Origin: Intestinibacillus sp964580155 | GTDB lineage: Bacteria > Bacillota > Clostridia > Oscillospirales > Butyricicoccaceae | Direction of reading: 5' to 3' | Assembly: GCA_964580155.1 (NCBI GenBank) | Contig: CAZOJP010000014.1 | Location: 1 to 40,320, forward strand | Length of the DNA stretch: 40,320 nt | Shown here: one piece after another, positions 33,670-40,291 of the stretch | Numbering within the stretch: the stretch's first letter is position 1 | Layout: each line of letters opens with the position of its first letter | Notes under the pieces: generated by a model | What the model was told of the DNA's origin: nothing | Databases searched by the model: none | What the model saw: only the letters and a program-made list of their open reading frames with translations | Program-made: the position numbers and the translations under genes

Positions 33670-33930
33670 TTACTTGTCGCCGGCACCGCAGGCGGCAGGT
33701 GCTTCGGACGGCTTGTCACCGGCGCCGCAGGCGGCAGGTGCTTCGGACGGCTTGTCACCGGCTCCGCAGGCGGCAGGTGCTTCGACCGGCTTGTCACCGG
33801 CGCCGCAGGCGGCCGGCTTTTCGGCAGGCTTGTCACCGGCTCCGCAGGCAGCCGGCTTGTCGGATGCGCCGCAGGCAGAGGAAGCCGCAGCCCCCTTGCT
33901 GTTCCAGCCAAACAGATTTGATAATGCCAT
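33670..33930 (-). CDS. ACGX-repeat RiPP precursor peptide
   Basis: 86 residues from the ATG at 33930, which has GGAGGG seven bases upstream; upstream in-frame starts lack a signal. The leader (about 1-17: MALSNLFGWNSKGAAAS) is followed by six Ala-Cys-Gly-Ala units: ACGASDKPA, ACGAGDKPAEKPA, ACGAGDKPVEAPA, ACGAGDKPSEAPA twice and a final ACGAGDK. Each holds one Cys, one Asp-Lys-Pro and usually an acidic residue. The adjacent radical SAM/SPASM protein is the probable modifying enzyme. No protease or exporter gene is adjacent, so the product may be retained in the cell or processed by enzymes encoded elsewhere. Confidence 0.92.
   Translation of the reverse strand: MALSNLFGWNSKGAAASSACGASDKPAACGAGDKPAEKPAACGAGDKPVEAPAACGAGDKPSEAPAACGAGDKPSEAPAACGAGDK
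33673..33882. repeat. 39-bp tandem repeats in the precursor gene
   Basis: On the plus strand a unit beginning CTTGTC occurs at 33673, 33712, 33751, 33790 and 33829 (period 39 bp), then at 33856 after a shortened 27-bp unit. Neighbouring copies are nearly identical, so copy number can change by slippage or unequal recombination. Confidence 0.9.
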
Positions 33931-33985
33931 TGTTATTCCCTCCATTTTCGTATTCAGCGGGTATCTGATCCCCTCTGTGCTTATC

Positions 33986-34014
33986 ACTTTACACAACTTT
34001 TCACGCGTCCGCAA
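33986..34014 (-). promoter_or_regulatory. candidate promoter of the ACGX/SirTM operon
   Basis: On the minus strand TTGCGG (34014-34009) and TAAAGT (33991-33986) with a 17-bp spacer, giving a leader of about 50 nt. Both hexamers are 4/6. Confidence 0.5.
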
Positions 34015-34045
34015 GTAGGCACCTTTTTGTAATCCCGGCATATTT

Positions 34046-34072
34046 GCGAACTTTTTCAAGAAAAAGATTCGC
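34046..34072. promoter_or_regulatory. palindrome in the divergent promoter region, candidate HxlR operator
   Basis: GCGAACTTTTTC (34046-34057) faces GAAAAAG-A-TTCGC (34060-34072), 12-bp arms with one inserted base and a 2-bp centre. It lies between the two divergent -35 boxes (34014 and 34094), a position suited to a shared regulator. Confidence 0.5.
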
Positions 34073-34093
34073 GTTTGCCGCGGCGCATAGGAA

Positions 34094-34122
34094 TTGTAAG
34101 GGTGCGGCTATTATGCTATAAT
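34094..34122 (+). promoter_or_regulatory. promoter of the HxlR-family gene
   Basis: TTGTAA (34094-34099) and a perfect TATAAT (34117-34122) with a 17-bp spacer. Confidence 0.75.
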
Positions 34123-34177
34123 GCAGATAACATACAGAATCGAAGGCGCTACTCAAACGACGGGAGGAACCCAATCC

Positions 34178-34516
34178 ATGAAGAAAAAAGACGAGCTGCC
34201 GGCTTGCCCGGTCGCAACCACCGTACAGCTAATCGGCAGCAAATGGAAGCTTCTCGTTATGCGAAATCTTCTGGCCCGCCCGTGGCGCTTCAACGAGCTG
34301 CAAAAAAGCCTGGACGGCATCAGCCAGAAGGTGCTGACGGACAGTCTGCGCTCGATGGAGGCGGATGGCATCATCACCCGCACCGTTTTCCCCGAGGTGC
34401 CGCCGCGGGTGGAATATGCGCTGAGCGCTCTCGGAGAAACCATGCGACCGATTATCAGCGCGATGGAGGCATGGGGAAGCGACTATAAAGAAAATTTTGA
34501 ATCCAAAAATGCATAA
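34178..34516 (+). CDS. HxlR-family winged-helix regulator
   Basis: 112 residues, one HxlR domain: CPVATTVQLIGSKWKLLVMRNLL, RFNELQKSLDGISQKVLTDSLRSMEADGIITR, then the wing and a C-terminal dimerisation helix. The single Cys next to Pro at residue 9 lies where YodB, CatR and HypR have the cysteine that senses quinones, diamide or hypochlorite. ATG with GGGAGG upstream; starts further up lie across the -10 box. Divergent from the ACGX/SirTM operon, whose quinone-reductase-like gene fits an electrophile response. Repression of that operon is inferred. Confidence 0.85.
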   Translation: MKKKDELPACPVATTVQLIGSKWKLLVMRNLLARPWRFNELQKSLDGISQKVLTDSLRSMEADGIITRTVFPEVPPRVEYALSALGETMRPIISAMEAWGSDYKENFESKNA

Positions 34517-34711
34517 GCTGCCCTTTTCAGGTTGTGCCGGAGGACAGGGCGCGTACTGCTTTTAACCCCCACGAAAGTCTCTGTTTTGGGGCATGGGCGC
34601 ATTTCCCCTCCCCTTTTCAGCGCAGACTGCCCATGAATTTTAGTATTTTTCCCCACGATGTACTTTGTTTCACACATCACGCTGTATGATCAACATTTAC
34701 AGGAGGAAGAC

Positions 34712-36826
34712 ATGAAAACGAACAAAACGAGCCGTATTATGCGCGCCCTGCTTCTCCTTCTTTTCATGAGCACACTGCTTCTAACGGCTTCTTGCGGGGG
34801 AGGGAGCACCGGCAAATCAGCCGGTGTCAAAGATGGGGCAATCGAGCTTGCAAAGGCCAGGCTGGATTTTGGCGCAAACCAAGTCCCTGATGCATCAAAA
34901 TCTACGCTGACCCTGATGAAACTCAAAGAGGGCGATCACGAAAAGCTGGACGGAATCAATTCCGATCTGTTTGAGCTTTACCTCGACAGGACTTGCAATG
35001 ACCCGGTCACCGTCACGGTGCCCATGGCCGATACCGAGGCTCCCACCGAAGAGGGTGTGGAGGCTATGCTGGGTCTTGGAACCGAGATTACCCTTGCTGA
35101 CGGAACGATCAACACGCTTTACACCTACATCCCCGCCGAAATCAGCGGCGACAACCTCGTCGCTACGTTTGTCCCTTCCGAACATATGGAAGAGCTTGTC
35201 ATACACGCCGCAGACGGGGCCGCCAAGCCCTCCAGGGAAAAACTGCGCTTCGGTATCTTTTGGGTTTATACCTCCTTTGAAGACGGAGGGCATTTCCTCG
35301 TCAAATTCCCCTTCCAAAAGGGCAGCTTCTTTCTCGGCTATGCGGATAGAGAACAGCTTTTAAGCGATCTTGAAGCTGTCTATAACGCCTATATCGACAA
35401 GGGTTTTGCTTATTCGCAGCGCAAAAGCTGGCCCATGAACGTCAATATCCAAAGTCTGGACGCGATGGGATATTACTCCTGCGACTGGAATATTGCCGAA
35501 GGCCAGATTTCCCTAAACCGCAGCCTCTTTGCAGGCGGCTATGACGCAAACAGCGTAAAGCCCCTTCTTGCGCACGAATTTTTCCACTTTGTGCAGGGAA
35601 ACTATATCGGTTCGGCAGGAGATCTTCTCTGGCTGGATGAAGCTACAGCCACCTATTTTGAAGGCGAAGCCTCCGGATCCATTCCATCCATCGTAAACGA
35701 ACACGACACCAAAATATTTGAGGGTGTTTTCCCGGCCGACAATACGGCTGCCCAGGGCTATTCAAGGATGGTGCTCATCAAATATCTTTCGGGCAAGCTC
35801 GGTGAAGACTTTATTAAAAATGTCTACACAATAGCCGAATCAGGGGCTTCTTGGGAGGATGCCCTGCTCTCGGCCATGGGGCCGCCTCAAAGCTGGGCGC
35901 CCGACTTCTACAAAGCCATCGTAACGGGAGATGTTGGCTTGTTCGTTCCATATACGATACACAGCAATCTTGCAAAAGGTTCTATGGGCGAGGTGGGTAC
36001 GTCTCTCAACCTTGAAATCCCCACTCCGGAAAAGATCAAAAGCATGCTTGACGACGGAGATTCTCCGCTGCTCGGCAGCACCAGCCTGAGCATAGATGCG
36101 TTTGGGGCCAAGCTCGTCGCGATAACCATAGACGAAAAGAGCCTGGAAAAGCTTGAAGACGGAATGGATCCTGTCGTCAGTGTCAGTGATGGGCATCTAA
36201 CCGTCTTTTCCGTAAAAGGACGGAATGTCGAGGTGATGGCGGGCGGAAACTTGAAAGACTTTAAGACCGCTTCCAAAGACAAGACTGTATTTTTAGCCCT
36301 TGTAACAGGCCTGCATGAAAAAGGCAAGCAAAATTATGAGGTCAAGGTTGAATTTCCGGCAGCCCCCTCTCTCGATGAACTCGTGGGTCTGTATCAAGAC
36401 GGAAGCGTCTTCTTCAAATCAGTCACCATTCCCGCGAACGCTTATGAGGCGCCTGACGACGATGCTTACGGATGCGATTTCAATCTGCTGCCTGCCCTGA
36501 AGAAACTCGAAGGAAGCACTCGGCCGTTTGTCCTGAACGTATCGAAGACGGGCGAAGCCACGGGGACTCTGCTGCTGATTTTTGAAGAACAGGACGAGGA
36601 TGACGACGGCATTTCACCCTTTCCGTTTACATATTCCAATGGCGCTATGACCTTTGGTTTTAGAGATTCTACCGACGGAAACGTTCTTATAAGCGGGCTG
36701 ATCAAGGCTTCCTACGGCCAAAAAAGCGATGTGGTTTTGGCGGGAGATTTGAGTATCAATGAAGGTGCGGCCGACGAATTCAATGTAGATCTGGTGATCA
36801 GCGGCACCAAACCGCTGTCACTATGA
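34712..36826 (+). CDS. HExxH-motif lipoprotein, putative surface metallopeptidase
   Basis: 704 residues. Lipoprotein signal with lipobox LTASC (lipid Cys near residue 29) followed by GGGSTG. A zinc motif HEFFH at 288-292 and a glutamate in WLDEATATYFE (E310) give HExxH-x17-E, as in gluzincin peptidases. The N-terminal 260 residues and C-terminal 330 residues are beta-rich, with no domain recognised. ATG preceded by AGGAGG. The stop overlaps the start of an Lgt-family gene (ATGA), so protein and probable lipidating enzyme are coupled. Codon use is less GC-biased than in the first 19 kb, suggesting acquisition. Peptidase activity is inferred from the motif only. Confidence 0.75.
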   Translation: MKTNKTSRIMRALLLLLFMSTLLLTASCGGGSTGKSAGVKDGAIELAKARLDFGANQVPDASKSTLTLMKLKEGDHEKLDGINSDLFELYLDRTCNDPVTVTVPMADTEAPTEEGVEAMLGLGTEITLADGTINTLYTYIPAEISGDNLVATFVPSEHMEELVIHAADGAAKPSREKLRFGIFWVYTSFEDGGHFLVKFPFQKGSFFLGYADREQLLSDLEAVYNAYIDKGFAYSQRKSWPMNVNIQSLDAMGYYSCDWNIAEGQISLNRSLFAGGYDANSVKPLLAHEFFHFVQGNYIGSAGDLLWLDEATATYFEGEASGSIPSIVNEHDTKIFEGVFPADNTAAQGYSRMVLIKYLSGKLGEDFIKNVYTIAESGASWEDALLSAMGPPQSWAPDFYKAIVTGDVGLFVPYTIHSNLAKGSMGEVGTSLNLEIPTPEKIKSMLDDGDSPLLGSTSLSIDAFGAKLVAITIDEKSLEKLEDGMDPVVSVSDGHLTVFSVKGRNVEVMAGGNLKDFKTASKDKTVFLALVTGLHEKGKQNYEVKVEFPAAPSLDELVGLYQDGSVFFKSVTIPANAYEAPDDDAYGCDFNLLPALKKLEGSTRPFVLNVSKTGEATGTLLLIFEEQDEDDDGISPFPFTYSNGAMTFGFRDSTDGNVLISGLIKASYGQKSDVVLAGDLSINEGAADEFNVDLVISGTKPLSL

Positions 36827-37644
36827 AGCCCGAAATCTATATAGAGCTCGCAGGATTTGCTCTCACCTTAAAATCCTACGTCCTCCTCGCTTGGATCGGG
36901 GCCCTGTCCGGAACCATCATAGCCCTTCCTCTTTTAAAAAGGGAAGGGCTATCCGGGCCTCGCTCTCTTATTTTGCTGCTGTCCATAGCGGTGGCTTTTC
37001 TGGTCGGCGCAAGGCTTTTCAATTATTTAATCAATCCCGACGCCTACGGCAAAGGTTTTGAAATTTACACCCTCAGGCTTGTCGGTCTGTCCTTCTACGG
37101 CGGGGTCCTGGGTGCGTTTTTTGTGGTGCTGCTCTATGCGCGAACAGCGAAGGTTTCGGCCTTGCCGCTGCTGGATGCCCTGGTTTTGCCTGCCGGGATA
37201 TCCTTTTCCCTGGCCAGAGTCGGCTGCTTTCTCAATGGCTGCTGTCGCGGTATCGTCACAGAATCCCCTCTTGGGGTGGCTTTTCCGATCAGCAAGGCGG
37301 AAGAAGCGGCACTGGAACGTGTTTTTTCATTTTTTAAGATTCCGATTCCTCAAATTCTTTATTATCCCACACAGCTGTTTGAGCTCGCCCTGGCCCTCAT
37401 CGGCCTTATCCCCATACTATGGCTCTATTTTAAGGGCAAACTCCCCAAAGGGGGCGCGTTTCTGCTCTATGGTATATGGTTTTCCGCCATGAGGCTTGCT
37501 ATGCTGCCCCTTCGAATCCTGCCCTACAGCCCTGCCATTACAGGGGTGTTCTATCCCGCCTTCTATGTGGGCTTAATCCTAGGCGGAAGCCTTTACTTTA
37601 CCCACCTCTATCGTAAAAAAGCGTCTGATAAAAGTTCATTTTAG
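36823..37644 (+). CDS. Lgt-family prolipoprotein diacylglyceryl transferase paralogue
   Basis: 273 residues, about seven membrane helices. Lgt attaches diacylglycerol to the lipobox Cys of prelipoproteins. Family blocks: LSFYGGVLGA, the Arg/Asn block in the Cys-rich form RVGCFLNGCCRG, YPTQLFELALALIG (compare HPTQLYE) and a C-terminal R-x2-MLPLRI. The GCxxxGCC variant differs from the usual housekeeping RxGNFxNxE form. Its start codon overlaps the stop of the lipoprotein gene by four bases. It is probably dedicated to that lipoprotein or a second, acquired Lgt. Confidence 0.85.
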   Translation: MKPEIYIELAGFALTLKSYVLLAWIGALSGTIIALPLLKREGLSGPRSLILLLSIAVAFLVGARLFNYLINPDAYGKGFEIYTLRLVGLSFYGGVLGAFFVVLLYARTAKVSALPLLDALVLPAGISFSLARVGCFLNGCCRGIVTESPLGVAFPISKAEEAALERVFSFFKIPIPQILYYPTQLFELALALIGLIPILWLYFKGKLPKGGAFLLYGIWFSAMRLAMLPLRILPYSPAITGVFYPAFYVGLILGGSLYFTHLYRKKASDKSSF

Positions 37645-37658
37645 CCTTGTCGGCACAC

Positions 37659-37688
37659 AAAAACACCAGGCAAAAGCCTGGTGTTTTT
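37659..37688. terminator. intrinsic terminator after the lgt-like gene
   Basis: AAAAACACCAGGC (37659-37671), loop AAAA, GCCTGGTGTTTTT (37676-37688): a perfect 13-bp stem with A/T tails on both sides. Confidence 0.9.
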
Positions 37689-37991
37689 GCAGTTCTTGAT
37701 CTTCGTAAGCTTCAGAAACAGGCGGTGCAGCAGCAGGTGCAACAGTGAAAGGCAAAACAGGGACAACAAAGCAAGGACGACGAAAATACAGATATGAGAT
37801 AAGCGTTATGAAAGGGCATGAAAAAAGCCTGAAAACCACGTTTTACAGCAGTTTTCAGACTCTTTTGTTTGGTGGAGATAAGCGGGATGCCTCTATGATT
37901 TACATTGTTTTCCCCGTATTACCTACATTTGTCACAGTCTTATTTTCTCTATTTTAGGCGAATCCCGCTATGAATCCCGCCCCACACTGAA
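37689..37991. other. 303-bp region with the left attachment site, no supported gene
   Basis: No ORF with a ribosome binding site was found. It holds the 19-bp attL copy (37870-37888) and, 75 bp on, ATCCCGCT (37962-37969) and ATCCCGC (37974-37980), which are inverted copies of the core AGCGGGAT and could be extra recombinase contact sites. Confidence 0.5.
37870..37888. repeat. attL: displaced tRNA-Ala 3' end
   Basis: TGGTGGAGATAAGCGGGAT is identical to 40216-40234, the complement of the T-arm/acceptor 3' end and CCA of the intact tRNA-Ala. Confidence 0.88.
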
Positions 37992-38504
37992 TCACAGGTT
38001 TTGGATGGCCTCTGCCAACTTCTGCTGCCCCAGTTCATCAACGCCAAGATAGAATTGCTCTGTTGTCCTTGTATCGCTGTGTCCGATAAAATCGGAGATG
38101 TTTTTTATTGGTACCCCTGCCCCCGCAAGACGAGATACTACGGTATGCCGTAAGCCGTGAAAATAGAAATGCTCGCCCAAGTCTTTCTGTACACGCTCAC
38201 GGAAGTGATTGGCCTTTGAACGGGTAATTAGTATCCCCATTTCATTCCGAAGAATGAAGTCGCCGCCCTTAGTGATGCTGCCATCTACATGGTTTTCTAA
38301 TTCCTCATTGGCCTTATATCTCTTGCCCAACTTTTTACGGCACTCTTCCTGCTCTTTCTTCCAATCCGCCAATGCCGTCAACAGGGCAGGGGGCGCCAGA
38401 AATGCACGGTCTACTCTGCTTTTTGTTGGGCCTATGTAAGTGATATGAGTGTTTTTATTATACCCTTGTCTAAAGAAAACAGCGTTTTCTAAGGTACTTC
38501 TCAT
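37992..38504 (-). pseudogene. tyrosine-recombinase integrase, N-terminally deleted
   Basis: 170 residues, the C-terminal half of a phage integrase (usual length about 350-400). Present: HGLRHTVVSRLAGAGVP (the HxxR box), ISDFIGHSDTRTT (GH) and the nucleophile Tyr in TEQFYLGV. Absent: the arm-binding and core-binding domains and the first catalytic Arg block. An in-frame TGA stands directly before the first ATG, so it is not a longer gene with a missed start. It ends 104 bp from attL and points to it, normal for an integrase. Probably inactive. Confidence 0.85.
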
Positions 38505-38526
38505 TCAGGAATCCATTTTGATTTGG

Positions 38527-38736
38527 ATGCTATTCCTCAGCTTTGTTGCGCTTGCTTTCCTTTGTGTCATCAAAGAGTACACAGGAGGTCTGCCTTGGTT
38601 GGCGGTCACTCTGACAGGAGCATGGACGGCCTATGGCGTATCTCAGGCCATGTATTACAACAAGTCCAAAGCAGAAAACACGCAGGGAGGAATTGTCTAC
38701 GAACGAGCAGTCAATTCCAGCGTAGATTGCGATTGA
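38527..38736 (+). pseudogene. small phage membrane-protein fragment
   Basis: About 69 residues from an ATG at 38527. Two hydrophobic segments (MLFLSFVALAFLCVI and LAVTLTGAWTAYGVSQAMYY) and a charged tail. The open frame extends left into antisense integrase sequence and has no convincing ribosome binding site, so its 5' end was probably removed by the deletion that cut the integrase. Family not recognised; its place before the holin suggests a lysis-module or tail-end phage gene. Confidence 0.5.
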
Positions 38737-38878
38737 ACTAATTATATTAAGTCATGTTGGTGGATTTGGTGACTCATTTCAGTATTTTGCTATAAAGTCC
38801 TCTATAAGAAGCTCTCTATAAGAGAGTTTATGGTAAAAACTGAAAATGATTCACTAAACTCACCGGAAAGGGATTATT

Positions 38879-39097
38879 ATGAACGAGAAAATCATCAAGC
38901 GGATTGGAAACCTTCTGTCCGTAAAGAGTCTGGTAACGCTTGTCCTGACCGGGGTTTTTGCTTTCATGGCAATCAAGGGTCAGATCAGTCAGGACTTTAT
39001 GACTATCTATGCGGTCATTATTGCGTTCTATTTTGGCACTCAGAGCCAGAAGACGCAGGAGATTTTGGATAACACGACTGCCGCCAAGGAGGAATAA
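38879..39097 (+). CDS. small membrane protein, probable phage holin
   Basis: 72 residues. Two hydrophobic stretches (VKSLVTLVLTGVFAFMAI and FMTIYAVIIAFYFGTQ) joined by a short polar turn, with a charged C-terminus (DNTTAAKEE). Size, topology and position three bases before an amidase gene fit a holin that releases the endolysin. AAAGG precedes the ATG. The upstream 140 bp has a CTCTCT-ATA-AGAGAG hairpin near 38809. Assignment rests on context, not on a holin signature. Confidence 0.65.
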   Translation: MNEKIIKRIGNLLSVKSLVTLVLTGVFAFMAIKGQISQDFMTIYAVIIAFYFGTQSQKTQEILDNTTAAKEE

Positions 39098-39100
39098 CCT

Positions 39101-39904
39101 ATGAACCTCGTGACGAAGATCATGACCCAAAATCCCTGCTATGCTTCCGGGAGGACTATTTCCGTGAAGGGTCTAATGCTTCACTCTGTCGGCTGTCCGC
39201 AGCCCAATCCCGATGTGTTCTTTAACCTGTGGAATAAGGCGAGTTATGACCGTGCTTGTGTGCATGGTTTCATCGGGGAAGACAAGGTGATGATTACCCT
39301 TCCTTGCATGAAGACTGCCGGAAAGGCGCACCGGGGGTGGCATGGTGGCGGAAGCTCTAACAACACGCACATCGGAGTTGAAATGTGTGAGCCGTCTTGC
39401 ATCAAATATGCCGGTGGGTCATCTTTTACCTGTTCCGATAAGGCCAAGGCGGTATCTTTTGTGGAGAAAACTACTCGCAATGCAGTAGAACTCTTTGCAA
39501 AGCTGTGTGCTTTTCACGGCCTTAACCCTCTTGCAGACGGCGTAATCGTCAGTCATGCCGAAGGTTACGCCAGAGGGATTGCGACAAACCACGGCGACCC
39601 TGAACATCTGTGGAGGGGTCTTGGCATGAACTACAATATGGACAAATTCAGAGCCGATGTAGCGGCCTGTATGAAGGGGGAAGAAGAAGTGACTCAGGAA
39701 CAGTTTAATACCATGATGAACGCATGGATGGAACAGCAGCAAGAGAAAGCTCCTGCTGATTGGAGCAAGGAAGCTCGTGATTGGGCTGAGGGTAATGGTA
39801 TTATTGCCGGTGACACCAACGGCAAGAAGATGTATCGTTCCTTCTGCACCCGTGAACAGATGGTTGTTTTCCTGCATCGTCTGGCTCAAAAACTTGGCGC
39901 ATGA
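39101..39904 (+). CDS. phage endolysin, N-acetylmuramoyl-L-alanine amidase
   Basis: 267 residues. Amidase_2/PGRP-type zinc amidase (about 20-185) that cuts between muramic acid and the stem peptide. Zinc-ligand regions: LMLHSVG, and the phage-type block VSHAEGYARGIATNHGDPEHLW. The C-terminal 60 residues (WSKEARDWAEGNGIIAG ... TREQMVVFLHRLA) resemble a single S-layer-homology-like wall-binding module. The ATG follows an AAGGAGGAATAACC signal inside the end of the holin gene; the stop overlaps the next start (ATGA). It appears intact although the phage is gone. Confidence 0.9.
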   Translation: MNLVTKIMTQNPCYASGRTISVKGLMLHSVGCPQPNPDVFFNLWNKASYDRACVHGFIGEDKVMITLPCMKTAGKAHRGWHGGGSSNNTHIGVEMCEPSCIKYAGGSSFTCSDKAKAVSFVEKTTRNAVELFAKLCAFHGLNPLADGVIVSHAEGYARGIATNHGDPEHLWRGLGMNYNMDKFRADVAACMKGEEEVTQEQFNTMMNAWMEQQQEKAPADWSKEARDWAEGNGIIAGDTNGKKMYRSFCTREQMVVFLHRLAQKLGA

Positions 39905-40086
39905 ACATTGATGATGTAATCTCGGTATATGTTGGCAAGGTTGTCAACGACAAGGTTCATCTCGAACGCCACGCCGGTATTAAGGATTGGCTTGTGAGGG
40001 ACTACGAGAAGCAGCTTGTTCAGGACGAGCTTGTGCTTGCGGCTTTGAAGTGCGCCAAAGTAAACGGCTTTACCGGGGAGGTGTAA
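39901..40086 (+). CDS. small phage protein of unknown function
   Basis: 61 residues, starting in a four-base overlap with the amidase stop. Soluble, mixed charge, no recognised motif (MNIDDVISVYVGKVV...). The tight coupling suggests a real gene of the lysis module. Confidence 0.6.
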   Translation: MNIDDVISVYVGKVVNDKVHLERHAGIKDWLVRDYEKQLVQDELVLAALKCAKVNGFTGEV

Positions 40087-40089
40087 ATC

Positions 40090-40119
40090 ATGGGCTGTAA
40101 GAAAAAGAAGGGCAAATAA
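40090..40119 (+). CDS. nine-residue basic peptide ORF
   Basis: MGCKKKKGK followed by TAA. GGGGAGG lies eight bases before the ATG, a better ribosome binding site than many genes here, and the ORF starts three bases after the previous stop. A terminator follows. It may be a real micropeptide of the phage module or chance. Confidence 0.4.
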   Translation: MGCKKKKGK

Positions 40120-40125
40120 ACAAAG

Positions 40126-40164
40126 AAATCCACCCTCTACCGATTAAGGTAAAGGGTGGATTTT
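40126..40164 (+). terminator. terminator of the phage lysis module
   Basis: AAATCCACCCT (40126-40136) and AGGGTGGATTT (40153-40163) with inner TACC/GGTA pairing, ending in TTTT. Confidence 0.85.
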
Positions 40165-40215
40165 GGTTTGGACGAACACCATACCGCAAACAAAAAAGTT
40201 CGGATATGCGTCCAA

Positions 40216-40234
40216 TGGTGGAGATAAGCGGGAT
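40216..40234. repeat. attR inside the intact tRNA-Ala
   Basis: Second copy of the 19-bp repeat found at 37870-37888; here it is the functional 3' end of the tRNA gene, restored by phage integration. Confidence 0.88.
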
Positions 40235-40291
40235 CGAACCGCTGACCTCCTGCATGCCATGCAGGCGCTCTCCCAGCTGAGCTATACCCCC
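40216..40291 (-). tRNA. tRNA-Ala (anticodon GGC)
   Basis: On the minus strand GGGGGTA pairs with TATCTCC, followed by A and an encoded CCA. The acceptor contains the G3-U70 pair that marks alanine tRNAs. D-arm GCTC..GAGC, anticodon stem CCTGC/GCAGG with loop ATGGCAT (anticodon GGC, reading GCC), and T-loop GGTTCGATCC are all intact. Confidence 0.97.

Larger units (their letters stand above)
37870..40234. mobile_element. 2.36-kb prophage remnant in tRNA-Ala
   Basis: A 19-bp direct repeat (37870-37888 and 40216-40234) duplicates the tRNA-Ala 3' end. Between the copies are an integrase fragment at the left end pointing outward and a holin-like/amidase lysis module at the right end, the order of the two ends of an integrated phage. 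Replication, packaging, head and tail genes are all missing. The region is visibly richer in A+T than the chromosome to the left. Confidence 0.85.

Noticed and set aside
33673..33882. CRISPR array
   Set aside because: The repeats are contiguous 39-bp coding units without unique spacers and lie in frame inside the precursor gene.
33570..34018. Plus-strand frames of repetitive Arg/His or Ala/Pro composition opposite the RiPP precursor
   Set aside because: They mirror the 39-bp repeats; the minus frame has a proper ribosome binding site, leader and neighbouring maturase.
37696..37815. Minus-strand 35-codon frame ending CCPCFAFHCCTCCCTACF, a possible Cys-rich peptide
   Set aside because: No ribosome binding site before its ATG, and an overlapping minus frame is open as well. 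The run of Cys comes from a TGT/TGC-rich stretch next to a terminator and att site. Kept only as a curiosity.
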